Below are positions 10,590 through 23,168 of a stretch of DNA of 64,000 nucleotides, piece by piece. This stretch comes from Wyeomyia smithii. Taxonomy: Eukaryota > Arthropoda > Insecta > Diptera > Culicidae. A program made the position numbers and the translations under genes. Every line of letters begins with the position of its first letter. The first letter of the stretch is position 1. Under the pieces are notes generated by a model, which was given only the letters and a program-made list of their open reading frames with translations, was not told the DNA's origin and did no database searches. The stretch lies in NCBI RefSeq assembly GCF_029784165.1, contig NC_073696.1, forward strand, positions 267,250,760 to 267,314,759, in the 5' to 3' direction.

Positions 10590-12091
10590 ATGCTCACAAA
10601 CCATCAACTGGTAAAAATCATCGAAAAATGTGTGCTTCAACCATTGCAGCGATTTGGTGTGATACCCTTGTCGTGGGATCCTAACCGGAAGCTTTTCCAG
10701 CGATCACGATGGCTCACCCTAGCGTCGGTTGTTTTTGCCTTACTCTTCACCGCTGGGATGCCACTGCCCTTGTGGTACATGGTCATCGCTATACCCTATA
10801 GTGGATCAGGACTTAGTGCCCATTTGGTTTCTGTTCAAATGATTGTGTTTTACATGATATTACCAGCGACATACGCATGTTTTTCAATCAATTTCCGACA
10901 GATTGAACTGAGCCTGAACAATTTAGCAACAATATTTTATTTAAATGTTGAAGATGTGAATCAATTAGATAGGAACCTTTTAAAAAAATATGTTTTTAAA
11001 ATCATTCTAGTGGATTTAATGTTATTTTCTGCTACTTATTCTCTATACATACCGTATGGAATAGGCAGTAATTATTTGCTACTGATTTCGTCGATTTATA
11101 CTGCCGTGAACTACTTTGTGGTTATGATGGTTTTAAATATACTGCAAGCAACAGCCGTGTTTGGATCTGCGATGTTTCGGAGCATTAACACAAAGGTTTC
11201 AGAAATACTGAACCTTCTGGACCATTACTGCGGAGAAAAATTGTTTTGGATACCACGGAACCAGCGAAAGTTGGAGTACCTTCGTAACATAGCGAACAAA
11301 ATCGATGAACTCTGCTACCTACATCGGGTGCTCGATGCGAACGTACAACGGCTGGTGTGGACCTTCAGTTTTCCGCTGCTAGCAATTTTTCTAAATCTGT
11401 TTATCACAATACTATCCGAAGTAAATGATGTCATTTCATAATTCCTGAAACGTTGTTTCAAATTGAATAAATTTTCTTATAGTCGTACTATAATTTCGTT
11501 ACTCTGCTAAAGGAAACGGAAACAGGAAGAGACCTCAGCATCGGCCAAACCGTTTGCTCTGCGATACTCCTTTTAATATGTTCACTCCAGTTCTTCTATA
11601 CGATTTCGTTATGTGCTTTGCAAACTAGAAGAGTAAGTACCACGAAGTCTATTTCAATCTAAATTGATAAAAATTTACCTTAGACTGCGGTTGTTAGAAA
11701 TCTAAGACAGACCTTTCCGATGTAATTTTGCTTCATTTCAGGCTGAAGAAACAGGACTCTTACTGACGAAGCTTTTTCAAGCCGACGTAGGGCATCGCAT
11801 TGAGCTTAGTGTATGGTGAAAACTCCTGCGGTAACCTCACTTGCCGGAGTTTCAAGTTCTCTTATTACAGATTGAAATTTTCACCCTTGAAACGTTGCAC
11901 CACAACTACAGCGTACGTTTGTTCGGTCTTTTTTCGGTGGATTTTACATTCATGTATGCGGTAGGGTTTAGTTCGGATTGGGTACAATTATGAGCATCAG
12001 TAAAGCGCTAACAAGCCTTATTCTTTCACAGACTGCCGCAACTTTGATAAGTTATCTTGTGCTGTTGGTTCAATTTGGATTGGCGGAGTAG
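10590..12091 (+). CDS. Gustatory receptor (insect 7tm_7 family), 5 exons
   Basis: Exons 10590-11420, 11483-11632, 11742-11810, 11871-11960 and 12032-12091 join in phase 0 at every GT-AG junction to give 399 residues, the usual size for an insect GR. The first exon (277 aa) is strongly hydrophobic, with about five membrane segments. Exon 4 carries IEIFTLETLHHNYSVRL and FGLFSVDFTFMYA, and the last exon ends ISYLVLLVQF, which matches the GR family C-terminal signature (TYxxxxxQF-like) in the last helix. GRs are ligand-gated cation channels with inverted topology in the dendrite membrane of taste neurons; the ligand cannot be read from the sequence. All splice sites are canonical and no stop interrupts the model, so it looks intact. 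An odorant receptor is less likely because of this signature. Confidence 0.88.
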
Positions 12092-13046
12092 AGTTTAAGT
12101 ACATATTAGACCATAAAAACATTTTTGTTTAATTCATACTAACCTCACGAATGTTTGGTCTTTATAATAACAGAGACTTCCGTCGTCCTTCAGATGGATT
12201 TCTAAATCCCAGGAGGTGATCATCTTCAACACATTATAACGCATGTCCGAGCTTTAAATATTCAACAGAAGTTATAATTATTTTAATTCACTATTTACCA
12301 GTTAAAATCCAAATCCATTTCTAGAAATTCAAACGGGGCTTTGCCGCTTTTCTTTGTTATCCAAGACAATCGATTCAGTTGTAACGAGGGTACAGCGTTC
12401 GCCACTTCCAGGTGTTTTGTGTTGACTTTTAACTAGGAGAGGTTCGGATTATCCACAACTCACTGACACAACTTACTAGCACTTTTAAGTTTCGGTATTT
12501 ATTACAATAATGGTTTTACTTTAGTTTATATTAAGCTACTTGCTGTAGTAGTAATTATGCCAAGCAGTTGTTTGCCTGTGTTTTTTTTACTATCTCATAC
12601 AGTTCAAAAAACGAATATTGAATTCATTAAATTAAATGAAATATCCAATTACTTGTTCAATAAAATATCCTACTCTAAACATTCACGTAAACGGGGCTAG
12701 ATTCTGGAGTTATACAATTTGATTCCTGTGAGTTTTAAAATTATTCCGCACTGAACTAGGTAGCCAGCATGTAGAACTCAGCGAAATAAAATCGAGAATC
12801 TCACTCTCTATACTGCACAATCTAGTAACTAAAAAGCATTCCTTGAAAATCCTGTCCAAGACCGTATTGCAATTAGCTATCCGATTTGTTAAGAGCATTC
12901 CTAGTATTTATGCGTATCATAGCATATCAATATGATTATTCATTACAAAGAACATATTCGTCATAGAATTGGAATTAGGCTGAAAGATAACCTAATCAAC
13001 CGAAGCACACTCACCTAGTACCGTCAACATCCGCCCGTTTCAGCAT
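12092..13046. other. Intergenic between GR and YLPM1
   Basis: AT-rich sequence without a supported gene. A 62-codon minus-strand frame at 12710-12898 has no recognisable motif. Confidence 0.5.
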
Positions 13047-16000
13047 CTAGAACTGTCTACGTACGCGCTCGATATATTTGGTCCTGGTGAGCGCACTTCC
13101 CCCCTGAGTCGGATCCATCATCCGGGACCAATCGGTTACGCCGACCACAAAGCCCATTTTGCGCATCTTGCGCTGCGCCTTGCGTTCCTCCAAGTCCGCC
13201 CAGCGTACGCGCTTCTTTCCGGATGACGGAGCGCCCTCGTTGTCGTCGTCGTCGGCGAATTCGTTGTCGTCTAGCTGCAGAAAGTCTTCTATCGTCGGGG
13301 GCCGGCGTGGTGGTTTACTGATGCCATCCAGACGGGCTACCAAACGACGCACAAGGAGAGAATGTTTCGGTTAGATTTTTTCCTCGTAGTAACAACAACG
13401 CTAAGGAGTACATTTATCGCTGCTTTCATGAATATCTCGAGTAGTAATTTCATATGCAATACGCAAACAGTGTGAAACTTAGAGTAGGTTTTGTTAGGAA
13501 ATCAAATGATACCAACCTAGGTTCTGCTCGGTCGTATCGGTGTCCCATTTGCTCGCGAAAAATCCAAGCTAGATAGGTATTTGCCAACAGGGTCATAGAT
13601 TAAAAACGGTCGACGTGACGGTTCGTCGTAACGATTATTTGATGTGATATATTTATAATCGAAGATGCCAGTTGGTTTTATACCCTTGTTACCCACCCTT
13701 CTGCTATGTTTCTAGGTTGTAAGGTACCAAAAACATGACTCGCGATAAAAAAAATATGTTGATAATTTGAAGATTCTTTTATTAATCCGTTTGTAGAAAA
13801 GGTTTCAACTCTGATAATTATGTGCTATCATTTTACAATGTCTAAAATTATGCCACACTGTGTACAGCATGACTTAGGATCAGGCACGAAAACCAAACTG
13901 CGTGATAAAATATTCTTCCGTGTCGTGCAGAAAAAAAAACTATCCATCCAATAGAATCAAAAGAGACTATTTTAATCGATGAATATAAATGCATAACAGA
14001 CTAGGCTTTCAGTGTAAACTGATTGCAAATATACTGAAACCAAATCAAAATTATAATCAGTTATGTCCTGTGTGGACATAGGGCTTATCAATATTGTGAG
14101 TAAAAAGAAAACCAATTAAAACGAAACGCACTCTAGTATTGTACCTTGATATTTTTTCTATATTGATAATAATACCAAACGTTTAAACTCTAGTGCATTA
14201 CTCTGGAGTCTCGCTGTGCACGCCATGTCTTTGTAATTTTTAAACCGAAGCTCCTATAAAAGGTTATCAACAAATCTCAAGTAGAGACACAATTGAGTCC
14301 ACAGTAGGATTTTCCAGTAACTGTTTAATTCCGTACCAATCGCCAGTCTTTCCATTTGAAAGACGACTGGAATTGCACTCTACTTGATCAATCGTCTCGT
14401 GTTAAAATTGTTTCAATACATATCAAAATTTTCAGTACGGCAAGTATATTCATTTCTCAAACTAGTTGAAAGAAAATTTCTTCAAATTCAAGAGTTATTC
14501 AAACGGGGTTTTAATTCGTTTGCATTAAAAAATATGCACTTTTCATTACGGTGAAAAGCAACCCATATAATGCTAGCTGCAGAATTGATAATTTTTCCTA
14601 CATATGTTGCTTTTAGAAATTTTATAGGAAAAAATGATTGTTTGTACGTTCAATAATTGCTAATGGCAACTACCCCCTAATAATCGGCTGTAACAAAATT
14701 ACAATTTCACTTAGGTATAGGTAATACAACATTATCTAGGCATCCAAAAAGGCTTCCACATTGCGGGAAATGAAAAAAATAGACAAGCAAATGCAATGCG
14801 GTTATTTTGTGTCTCTAGCATCTCACCTCTGGAGCATCAGCATTTGAATCCTCATCAATATCTTGCTGTTCAGCATTCACCTGTTGAATCATTTTCATCG
14901 CGAAAAATAATTGATTAGAGATTTGGTTACTACGGAATTGGAAAACAAGAAACAAAAACATAAAAACGATAAATCATACTTCTGGTTCCTCAGTAGCATC
15001 GACCGGGTCCGGCATCTGTGGCTGATCGTCTTCTTCGGTGCATATATCCATATCAGCATGTGTTACTGGGTGATCATCTTGTGGGTCTAGCAACATGCTA
15101 GCATTAATCAGCACGTGGTCAGCCGGTCCAAGTGCCCAATCGTTGGCATAGCATCGAATCTCATCAGCCTTACGATTATGAATATTTTGCTCAATGCACA
15201 GTTCGATATCGGTTTGCATCGTGCACGTGTAAACCTAGAAGCAGAACATAGACGGGTTAAAACAGAATTATAAAAAAAAACCTTCAAAGCCAGCGTACCT
15301 TAAATCCGTTGCTGCGACCAAAATTATGGAACTCATTGTAGTACTGCAGCCGTTCGTTTACGCAATCCACAATTATAAAATTGTACAGCTTCTCCGTAAT
15401 AGTACGCTTAAATGCTTTCACCAAGTTTTGCATGTACACTTCTTCCATATCACCATCATATTTATAGTCAGACTTGGTCAGCAACGTTGGACGTCCCGTG
15501 ATAGCATCCGGTTCACGTACTTCTTTCTCGACCAAAAAGTAATCGTCAATGCTAAGAACCCGGGGAGCCTGACCACCATTTTTCACCTCACATTCCTTAA
15601 TCATGCGAGCTAGATAAGATTTGCCACTTCCAGGAATGCCTCGTAGTATAAAGCAAATTCGTGGGTGTCTCCGGAATCGTCCAGGAGGCAACAGAAGTTC
15701 ATCAATCATTATTATAGGATTTACAGGAAGATGTTTTGGATAATCGTCGGAACCACGCTTCATTTCAAGCTCATAATCAGTGAGAACAGACAGAGAGGGT
15801 TTGTCAGTTTTACTGAGCGGCTGACCCGGAATGGGTGCCTCTACATTTGCGGAAGCACCCGCTGGTGTTTCCTCCTGTTTCAATTGCTGTTTCCGAATCG
15901 ACGAAGCTCTTTTGCCGCGCTTCGTTCTAGGACGATTTGGCCGATTGTCGTTCATCAGAATAAACTTGCTCGGATAGCACGGATTACTTTCCGCCGGGTT

Positions 16001-18995
16001 CGGATTGTTATGCATAGCCGCTAGCCTGTTAGTGGAGTTCGGTGTGTAATGTGGCGGATTGTCCACCATGAACGAGGGTGGTGGTAGATCAAAATTGTCT
16101 GTGATGCAGCCAGCCCCGATGGGCTGAGTGTGATTATAGTCAAATCGCTGCGGATTGAAGCCTTCGTCTTTGAATGCTAAAAAAATAGTTCAACCTTACA
16201 CCTTATACAGAAAACCAAAGCAACACTTACGTCCTCGCTCGCCACGCTGACCGAAAGACTGTCGACCCCTGCTGTTCCAGTCGTTGTCCTGCCGAGGTGG
16301 TGCGTCCTTATGAGCCAGCGGGCCTGAACTACTGTGACCGTAATCGATCACGCGTGGAGCACCGTTTGAGTAATCGATAATTTGCTTCGGCTTAAAGTAG
16401 TCATCTTCCTCGGCAAAGGTTTTCTGCCGCTTGGCGGGATTGTGCGGCGGCTCTTCCTTTATAAACGGTTTTGGCATTCCGCCCATCCAGCGACTAGGAC
16501 CACGGTCACCTGAATCGCTATTGTTTCCATTGCCGAAATCTGGCATGACCATTTTTTTGTCCTCGAAAGAAACATTCTTACTACCTCCAAAACCACCTTT
16601 GTCGAAAGGAGGCAAACGTTCAGCCCTTTTCTTCTGTTCAAGCTGTCGAATTGCAACTTCCATTTTATGCTTTCGTTCCTCGAAAATCTCAACATCCTCG
16701 TATCGATCAAAAATTTCTTGATACTCTTCTTCCTCCATCCAGTTAGGTTTAGGAACGGCGCATGGTTCACCAATTTCTGGATCAATCTGCAGTTCATCGC
16801 AGTGTCCCTCGTAAAGACTTGCAATATTTGTGGGAGGAAAATCGGAACCATTGAACGGTTCATGCTTGACAGAAGGGGGCTGGCGGGGCTGATCGAACCG
16901 ATCCATTTCCTCCGGCATTTCGTGTTTCATACTCTGCTGTGATTGCATGCTCCATCGAGATTGACGCTGACGCGACCCTGTTGATGAAGTATTACTCAAC
17001 GCGGGGGATGTCTGATCGGAACGTTGTGGTCTAGCAACGTTCGGTTGGGGCCCACCAAATATTGGCGGAGGTCGAGTCAAATCTAGATTCATCAGTGCCG
17101 GGGGTGGTTGTTTGTTGAAATTGACCGCATCACCTTTTCGATTAGGAGGTGGACAACGAGTATAATCATTAGCGGGAGGAGGGCCCCGATTGAAATCGCC
17201 CACGGGCGGAGGACCCCGATTAAAATCATTTCCATGCGGAGGGCCGCGATTGAACTCATGTCCAGGTGGAGGACCGCGGTTAAACTCATTCCCCGGTGGA
17301 GGACCACGGTTAAACTCATTCCCCGGTTGAGGACCACGGTTAAAATCATTCCCCGGTGGAGGACCACGGTTGAATTCACTTCCAGGTGGTGGACCACGGT
17401 TAAAATCAAATCCAGGTGGTGGGCCACGACAAAATTCATTGCCCATCGGAGGACCACGATTAAACTCGAATCCTGGTGGTGGACCACGACTGAAATCCAT
17501 TCCTTTCGGTGGACCGCGATTAAACTCACCTCCTGGTGGGGGACCACGATGGATTTCGGCACCTGGTGGAAGGCCACGATTGAACTCCGCTCCTGGTGGA
17601 CCACTGCGGTTCAAATCATCCAATAAAGGAGGTGGCCCACGACTAAAATCATCAAAATCACGACTTCGATCGTCTCCAGAGAGCACGGATCTACCATCGT
17701 CATGGAAAGAAGACCGACTTCGATCTTCCGGTGGCATTAATTTCGGCATTGGCCACGTACTTTGATTTTGGTTTCCCATTCCGGGACTACCATTTTGATT
17801 TGCATTTATAACTGCCCCGGCAGCATTTTGAATTTGCTGCAGCAATTCCGAGTTACCGATACTGGCCGCCTCAGTATTATTACCCGCAGAAATAACGTTC
17901 AGAAGGGCACTGACTTTGGGATCCTTCAACAGAGATGCTAACGCATTCACCGGATTAGCGTTCTTGTTCAGAGCCGCGTTTAATTGGTTGACATTTGGTT
18001 TATCCTCCTTCTCCTCATCTAAATCAATAACTTCCACAACATCATCATTCAGTCGTTTTTCTTCGTTTCCAATAAGATCTAATCCAGGAATACCTCCTCC
18101 GGTAGCCGCGTTGCCACCAAGAGCGTTTTTAAACAAACCTATGTCACTTGATTCTTCCGGAGGAGGAGGAGGAGGTGGCGGCTGACTAAATCTGGATTGA
18201 ACCACGGGGACCGACACGGGTGCTGCACTTTTCTGTGCATTTGCGGCGGCAGCAGCTGCCGCTACAGCAGCAGCTTCCGCTAACCGCTTCTTTTTCAAAT
18301 ACTCACGTCGTTCGACCAACTTTTTGCGACAATCTTCGAACTTTTTCTCATACTCGCGATATGTTGCCTTATCCGGATGGTTTGCGTTTTTGCGCTTCCA
18401 GTTATCGAACTCCTCTTCCCACTTGCGAAACTGCTCGTCAAAGGCCAATTCCTCGGCCGTTTTCTGTGTTAGCTCCTCCGATACCGGTGGAGGTGGAGCG
18501 GGTGCTGAAAAACAAGTAAATTTTTCTTTTTCTCCATGTCTGAAGAGTAAACTACGCATCTGAAATCAATTTACCTTGTTCCGCTGCTATAGTGTCGGGA
18601 TGAGGTTCCGATGGCGGAGGTGGAGCCACCCCAATTGGTATTGGAGGAGCCACTGCCATTGTTGGAGGTAGCATCGTATGTGTGGGCATAACTGCTGCCG
18701 GAGGAACGCTAGTAGGTATGGTCATCGCCGGTGTCATTGGCATTGGGGCGGCCACGGCTGGCAGTGGTTTTCCCATTTGTCGAGCGTACTGCTCGCCATA
18801 CTGAGCATGCCATTGAGCGTATTGTTGCTGATATTGTTGCCACTGCTGCCATTGGGCATACTGATCCGGAGTCATGGTAGGATAAGCTGCTGGCGCTGCA
18901 GCAGCCGCAACGGGTTGAACCGCTTGTGGTGGCATTGTCGTCGAATAACCGGGATTAAATCCCGGTTGTACTTGCCAAGTGTTCGGCCAAGACAT
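13047..18995 (-). CDS. YLPM1: YLP motif-containing protein 1 (YLPM1/ZAP3)-like, 7 exons
   Basis: Exons, in coding order on the minus strand: 18995-18575, 18504-16231, 16176-15299, 15234-14980, 14880-14827, 13568-13517 and 13336-13047. All are bounded by GT-AG and keep frame, giving about 1407 aa. Residues 1-140 are Pro/Ala/Gln-rich. A charged coiled-coil-like stretch (EFDNWKRKNANHPDKATYRE) follows, then poly-Ala and poly-Pro, then a run of 10-residue FNRGPPPG-type repeats (about 430-590). Exon 3 has a P-loop, LRGIPGSGKSYLARM (about residue 1078), the kinase/AAA_33-like domain of this family. The C-terminus has SKWDTDTTEQNL, KKRVRWADLEERK and ALTRTKYIERV, the conserved YLPM1 ending. Vertebrate YLPM1 is nuclear, binds RNA and PP1, and is linked to telomerase repression. 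The 52-bp and 54-bp exons are too short for ORF finding and were placed by frame and splice sites. Confidence 0.9.
13569..14826 (-). other. YLPM1 intron 5
   Basis: 1.26 kb AT-rich intron, the longest of the gene. It holds a small hairpin near 14349-14373 (CCAGTC...GACTGG around a TTTC/GAAA stem) and no recognised element. Confidence 0.6.
17160..17640 (-). repeat. Coding 30-bp tandem repeat (15 decapeptides FNRGPPPGxE/D)
   Basis: Within YLPM1 exon 2 about 15 consecutive 10-residue units follow the pattern FNRGPPPG then two variable residues (FNRGPPPGNE, FNRGPPPGHE, FSRGPPPGFE, IHRGPPPGGE). The period is 30 bp, so unit gain or loss keeps frame. The array resembles RG/RP-rich RNA-binding low-complexity sequence. 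Confidence 0.9.
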
Positions 18996-19529
18996 TTTTG
19001 ATTTTGAAATTTACGAGAAAAAAAAGGAAAAAGCAAAAGAAAAAATGTGGCTGCCAAGCAACGTAACCCGAAAACCCGAATTACACTAGAAATTCACTTT
19101 TCCCGGCCGAGCCGTGCGGTTATTTTTACGCACTACACTTGTAACAACCTTTTTCGATGGATTTCAACTCGACTCGAACACTTTTACACAATTTTTCACC
19201 TTTTCCATTCGAACGCATCACTTTCAGGCATTATCCATTTTGTTTTACGCTTTCGACTGACAGCGGGGCGGCCGACGGCGATTTTTCGCAACAACTTTTG
19301 TCATCAAGAGGTTTCGAAACACAGGGTGTCTCGGTTTTCGATTTCGAAGCATAATATCTTAACCGGGTTGAGTCGCAAAAGCTTTCCGAGAACACAAGAT
19401 TTCTTTAACATGATTTTTGTCGGAACAAAAACCTTCAAGCAGATTGTGCAACGCTTTTATCCTAGCTTTCATCCCATGTTTTTCTTCAATCAATTCTAAT
19501 TTAGTTACAAATAACACAAAAATGTTGCA
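18996..19529. other. YLPM1 5' flank
   Basis: Immediately upstream of the YLPM1 ATG at 18995. A GC-richer patch lies at about 19255-19290 (GACAGCGGGGCGGCCGACGG), a plausible TATA-less promoter region. No gene is supported in 19047-19499 despite an open frame there. Confidence 0.4.
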
Positions 19530-19539
19530 TGTTAATTTT

Positions 19540-19810
19540 ACTTTGTGGTCCCCGTGGCTCTGTTAATAACGATGTCGGTCGACTAGCTCTCCCTCACGGT
19601 TGTGATATCGGGTTCGATTCCCGAGGATCTTTTTAAGCTGGAAATTTTCCCGACTCAGCACTGGGGCACGGTGCATTGTTGTACTTAACCTGCACATGCA
19701 AAATGTGCCAAAAAAAAACAATATCGGTATCTAATTCTCTCAACTAATCTCTAGTTGATCGAGACCGCTATTAGCTCACAGGCTAAGCTTGCGATATTGT
19801 TTTTTGGTTT
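19540..19810 (+). mobile_element. tRNA-derived SINE, copy 1
   Basis: The head GTGGTCCCCGTGGCTCTGTT resembles a tRNA 5' half with box A, and GGTTCGATTCCC at about 19611 is a canonical pol III box B. A roughly 200-bp unrelated body follows, with CTCAGCACTGGGGCACGG. A 10-bp direct repeat TGTTAATTTT flanks it (19530-19539 and 19811-19820). A second diverged copy lies at 21232-21492. Confidence 0.82.
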
Positions 19811-19841
19811 TGTTAATTTTCTCCTTTATTTACTATTGTTA

Positions 19842-20083
19842 GGGTCCTTCGCTTTTTAAATCAAGATTTGAAACAGCTCGAAATCTGCTCGAAATCGCTA
19901 CAATGACAGTTTGCCCGTATACCAACTGTCATTGTAGCGATTTGGAGCGAATTTTAATTCTTCATTTAGAAATCGAAGGATAATGATATAAAGTTTTAAA
20001 AAATCACGTTTTGTTCAGAAAATTACACTCTTTCAGATGATATATAAAAATCGGAAATCCGTGAATAGGTAAACAACCCAATT
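19842..20083. mobile_element. Palindromic MITE, left-truncated copy
   Basis: The centre (GCTACAATGACAGTT and its inverse around 19907-19941) and right arm, ending TAAACAACCCAATT at 20083, match the complete copy at 30912-31243. The left arm is present only back to about 19842. Confidence 0.75.
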
Positions 20084-20153
20084 GAAAAGAGAAAAAAACG
20101 AAAACAGGTCAAAGCCAAAACAAGACAACAAGAGCAATGGGATTAGGATAGAG

Positions 20154-20787
20154 CCAAGTATGATGACAGTTCTACAAGGTATGCTACATTTTTGTCTATC
20201 CACGCACACAAAAAAATCTCGTTATGAAAAATTTCGCGTTTTGTATGGAATTCAGAACATTTCTGGAAATTTCTCGTTTTATGTTGTTTTATATCTGATT
20301 TTTTTGGTTGGAGAGTGAATCTCCAGTTAAAACACACTAGTAATTGATATTTATTTAGATTTAGTGTGAGAAATTGCGACAATATGTCGAAATAAAATAT
20401 ATAAAAATGCTATACTTCTAATAGTTGGAGCATAATCTCAGTCATTGTCATAGTTCATGACTTTTGTTGCTGTATGAAACATAAGCGACTCTATTTAGAA
20501 GCGCTATTAGAGTACAAGAAAAAAACGAAAAGTGCAAAAAGGTTACCGGCAAATTGATGAAAAACAGCATATTTTACCTAAACCGCAGCATGTTTATGTA
20601 TTCCCCACAAATAAAACATGTTTCAACATCATTTCTATAACTTTTCAGGAAAGTATGTTTTATAAGTTTAATTTAAAATGCAAAATCATTTCAAATTTCA
20701 TACAAAATTGGAAAAAGTTCATAACGATCACTAATACTGATGCATCGTCGTGAATAGCATACCTTGTAGAAGTGTCATCATACTTGG
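20154..20787. mobile_element. Mutator-like MITE, copy 1 (9-bp TSD)
   Basis: Terminal inverted repeats CCAAGTATGATGACAGTTCT at 20154 and the complement ending at 20787 extend over about 31 bp. The 9-bp direct repeat AGGATAGAG flanks it (20145-20153 and 20788-20796). Length 634 bp, closely matching copy 2 at 24198-24829 throughout. A 9-10-bp duplication is the MULE/Mutator hallmark. There is no transposase. Confidence 0.88.
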
Positions 20788-20796
20788 AGGATAGAG

Positions 20797-21220
20797 ATGT
20801 CAGCGAGTTGGCTTGCACCAACGCGAACTCTCATATGCAATTGTCAACAAGTGCGGGATGAAAATAGCAAAAATATTTCCTTCCTTTTATTCTCTCATGC
20901 AACGCGAAGTTCGAAATTTGTAGGGTTGCGTGAAAAGTCTTTTGGCCGTGTTGCCAACTGCTTGAATTGTGGTTATTATTGGTTTTCGAACATGATATCC
21001 GCGATAGCATGTAGCTGAGGTGATATCCGTTGACAGCTCGATTGTATAGGATGTAATATGGATGGTGATATGGCCTCGATAGCACGAATCGCCTGATATC
21101 AGGTGATATGCGGTGTAGTGTGAACGGGGTATTACAGTAAAAATACCATGTTATTTATGGTTAACATTGTCCATTTACTGTTCACACCGCAAAATACATC
21201 GTACTTTTTTTCGGGTAGTG
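20797..21220. other. Intergenic spacer between MITE and SINE
   Basis: No supported gene. Several direct GATATC/GATATG words occur at 20994-21110. Confidence 0.4.
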
Positions 21221-21231
21221 TGTCCATGCGT

Positions 21232-21492
21232 GTGGTCCCCGTGACTCTGTGGTTAGTGATGTCGGTCGGCTAGCTCTCCCACACGGTTGTGATATCGGAT
21301 TCGATTATCGATCGAGTCGAGGATCTTTTCGAGCTGGAAATATTTTCGACTCAGCACTGGGGCACGGTGTATCGTTGTACTTATCCACACATACAAAATG
21401 TGCCAAAAACAATATCGATAACGAATTCTCTCAACTAATCTAGTTGATCGAGACCTCTATTAGCCCCAAGGCTAAGCGTGCGATATTGTTGC
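21232..21492 (+). mobile_element. tRNA-derived SINE, copy 2
   Basis: Starts GTGGTCCCCGTGACTCTGTG and has a degenerate box B (GATTCGATTATC) with a small insertion near it. The body matches copy 1 (CTCAGCACTGGGGCACGG; CTAGTTGATCGAGACC). The 11-bp direct repeat TGTCCATGCGT flanks it at 21221-21231 and 21493-21503. Confidence 0.82.
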
Positions 21493-21503
21493 TGTCCATG
21501 CGT

Positions 21504-23168
21504 CTGAAACAGGACTGTGTTATCGCTGTCAAATCTCATATATTTGCTGCGTACCCAACATCTCAACGTTCCGTGGTTCCCCTGACAGAAATGAAAAAAG
21601 TCCAGCAAAAATTCTATTTAACTTGAATGAATGCAGGAATAACTCTTCACTCTCACATTAGAAAGAGATAGCAGGATATCATCCCCTTGGTCTAAGAAGT
21701 AAGTCCTAGTGAAAAAGATGAGATCCACAACCTTCGATTCCGATGGATCAATTTTTTTTAACAGTTCCAAACGAAGTGAAATTTTTGCGAGCTGCCTTTT
21801 TCATGAGCGTGAAAAATGAACATTTTGTACTAGGTTTTCAACTTTTCACTTCACTTGGAACCAAGCTTAGGAGAATGACTGGAGAGCGACACTATACTGA
21901 CGACTTTTCTGTCTTTTCACTCTAACAGCCTCATGCATGAGCTGTTCATGAAAGCTCACATACAGCTACAGCTTACATAAGGCAAAGAAACTGTCTTGTG
22001 TTGCGTACGACAGCTCATTCTTGCGCATGTTATTTGTTCTTTCGGACATGACAGCCTAGTTTGCTCAGTGTGACAGTCTGCTGATCGGCTGCGGCTGTCA
22101 TCGACTCGCATTTTTTCGATCCTCCTTTTTCACAGGCCGGTGGCATATTGAATACAAAGCAAACCGTTTCCATTGTGAATATTATTCCCCACGTAAGAAA
22201 AAACGTGCTTCGCATCATCTCTCTTTCATTCTTTTATCGGCCTTACTGCACATCCCTGTCACGATACGTCATCCCCATACATTTCGCTTGAAGCCGTTTT
22301 CCTTTGGCTCTCTGGCTCGATTATACGTCAAAAGGCTGTCAGTGCTTGCGAAGCAGCCGATTGCAAATAGTGTGAAGAAATGCAGAAAGCGAAAAACAAT
22401 TGTTTTGTCTTGAACGTTTTATGGATCTTGTGCAGGATATAAATATTCACGTTCAAACATGTTTCAACACGTTCCGGATAGCCCTACATTCAATGTAGTT
22501 AGAAGCACGCAAAAAATCCGCACAGTAACACATGCGGCACAATGAACGGAGCTTATGACCATATTTCCAATAGTAGCGCCATCATCATCGGCGGCGGCTT
22601 CAGGAAACTGTTGCCATGACATCGGTCTGCCTTACTGTCGTGTATCATAATCACCTGACATTTCGTTCGGATTCGTGCTGAAGGATGTCGGAAGATTATA
22701 GGCTGTCATTTACGACAGCTTGGAATAACCAACAGACATAAGGAGATGAAAACTAACAGCCCGTGAAACAAGTCGACATATATTCTTTATTAAATTTGTC
22801 CAATGAATTTATCGTACCAGAAGATCTCTTAATTATAATTGATTCCATTAGAAATCCATTTGTAAAATAAGTGTGATACAATAATTTTAACGAGTCGCAT
22901 AATGAAATATTAATTATCGGATTTTCACATGCATTTTATTTGACATTCATCTACGTCCAACATGTGTGGTAAAAAGTTAAATTTACAGGCAATATTGCGG
23001 AATAAACTTCATAAAGTAGATATATAAAACCGTCATGTATCGCAACCAACATATAAATCTTATTGATAAATCCAATAAAAAACACACGTTGCCGTGACTT
23101 TGGACTCAGTTTACCTGTGAACTTTTGTTCTGACGTTTGGATTTGGTATCGAATCATCCAGATTCAAA
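21504..23168. other. Intergenic spacer, nothing recognised
   Basis: No gene supported. The words GACAGC and CTGTCA recur in both orientations (21980-22740), suggesting an old inverted-repeat element that I could not delimit. Confidence 0.4.

Noticed and set aside
12710..12898. 62-codon minus-strand ORF, possible transposon fragment
   Set aside because: No motif recognised and no continuation upstream or downstream.
17092..17626. Long ORFs of 170-172 aa on both strands across YLPM1 exon 2
   Set aside because: The coding repeat has a 30-bp period, so every frame stays open; the YLPM1 frame alone continues through splice sites and family motifs.
19047..19499. 150-aa plus-strand ORF upstream of YLPM1
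   Set aside because: Lies over the likely YLPM1 promoter/5' UTR, antisense, no family features.
19611..19622. Box B sequence considered as a true tRNA gene
   Set aside because: The head does not fold into a full cloverleaf, is followed by a shared 200-bp body and has target duplications, so it is a SINE.
20082..20382. ORFs in the MULE-like MITEs (also 24066-24362)
   Set aside because: Located within non-autonomous elements, start at different upstream sequences and match no transposase; only the MITE-internal 52 codons agree.
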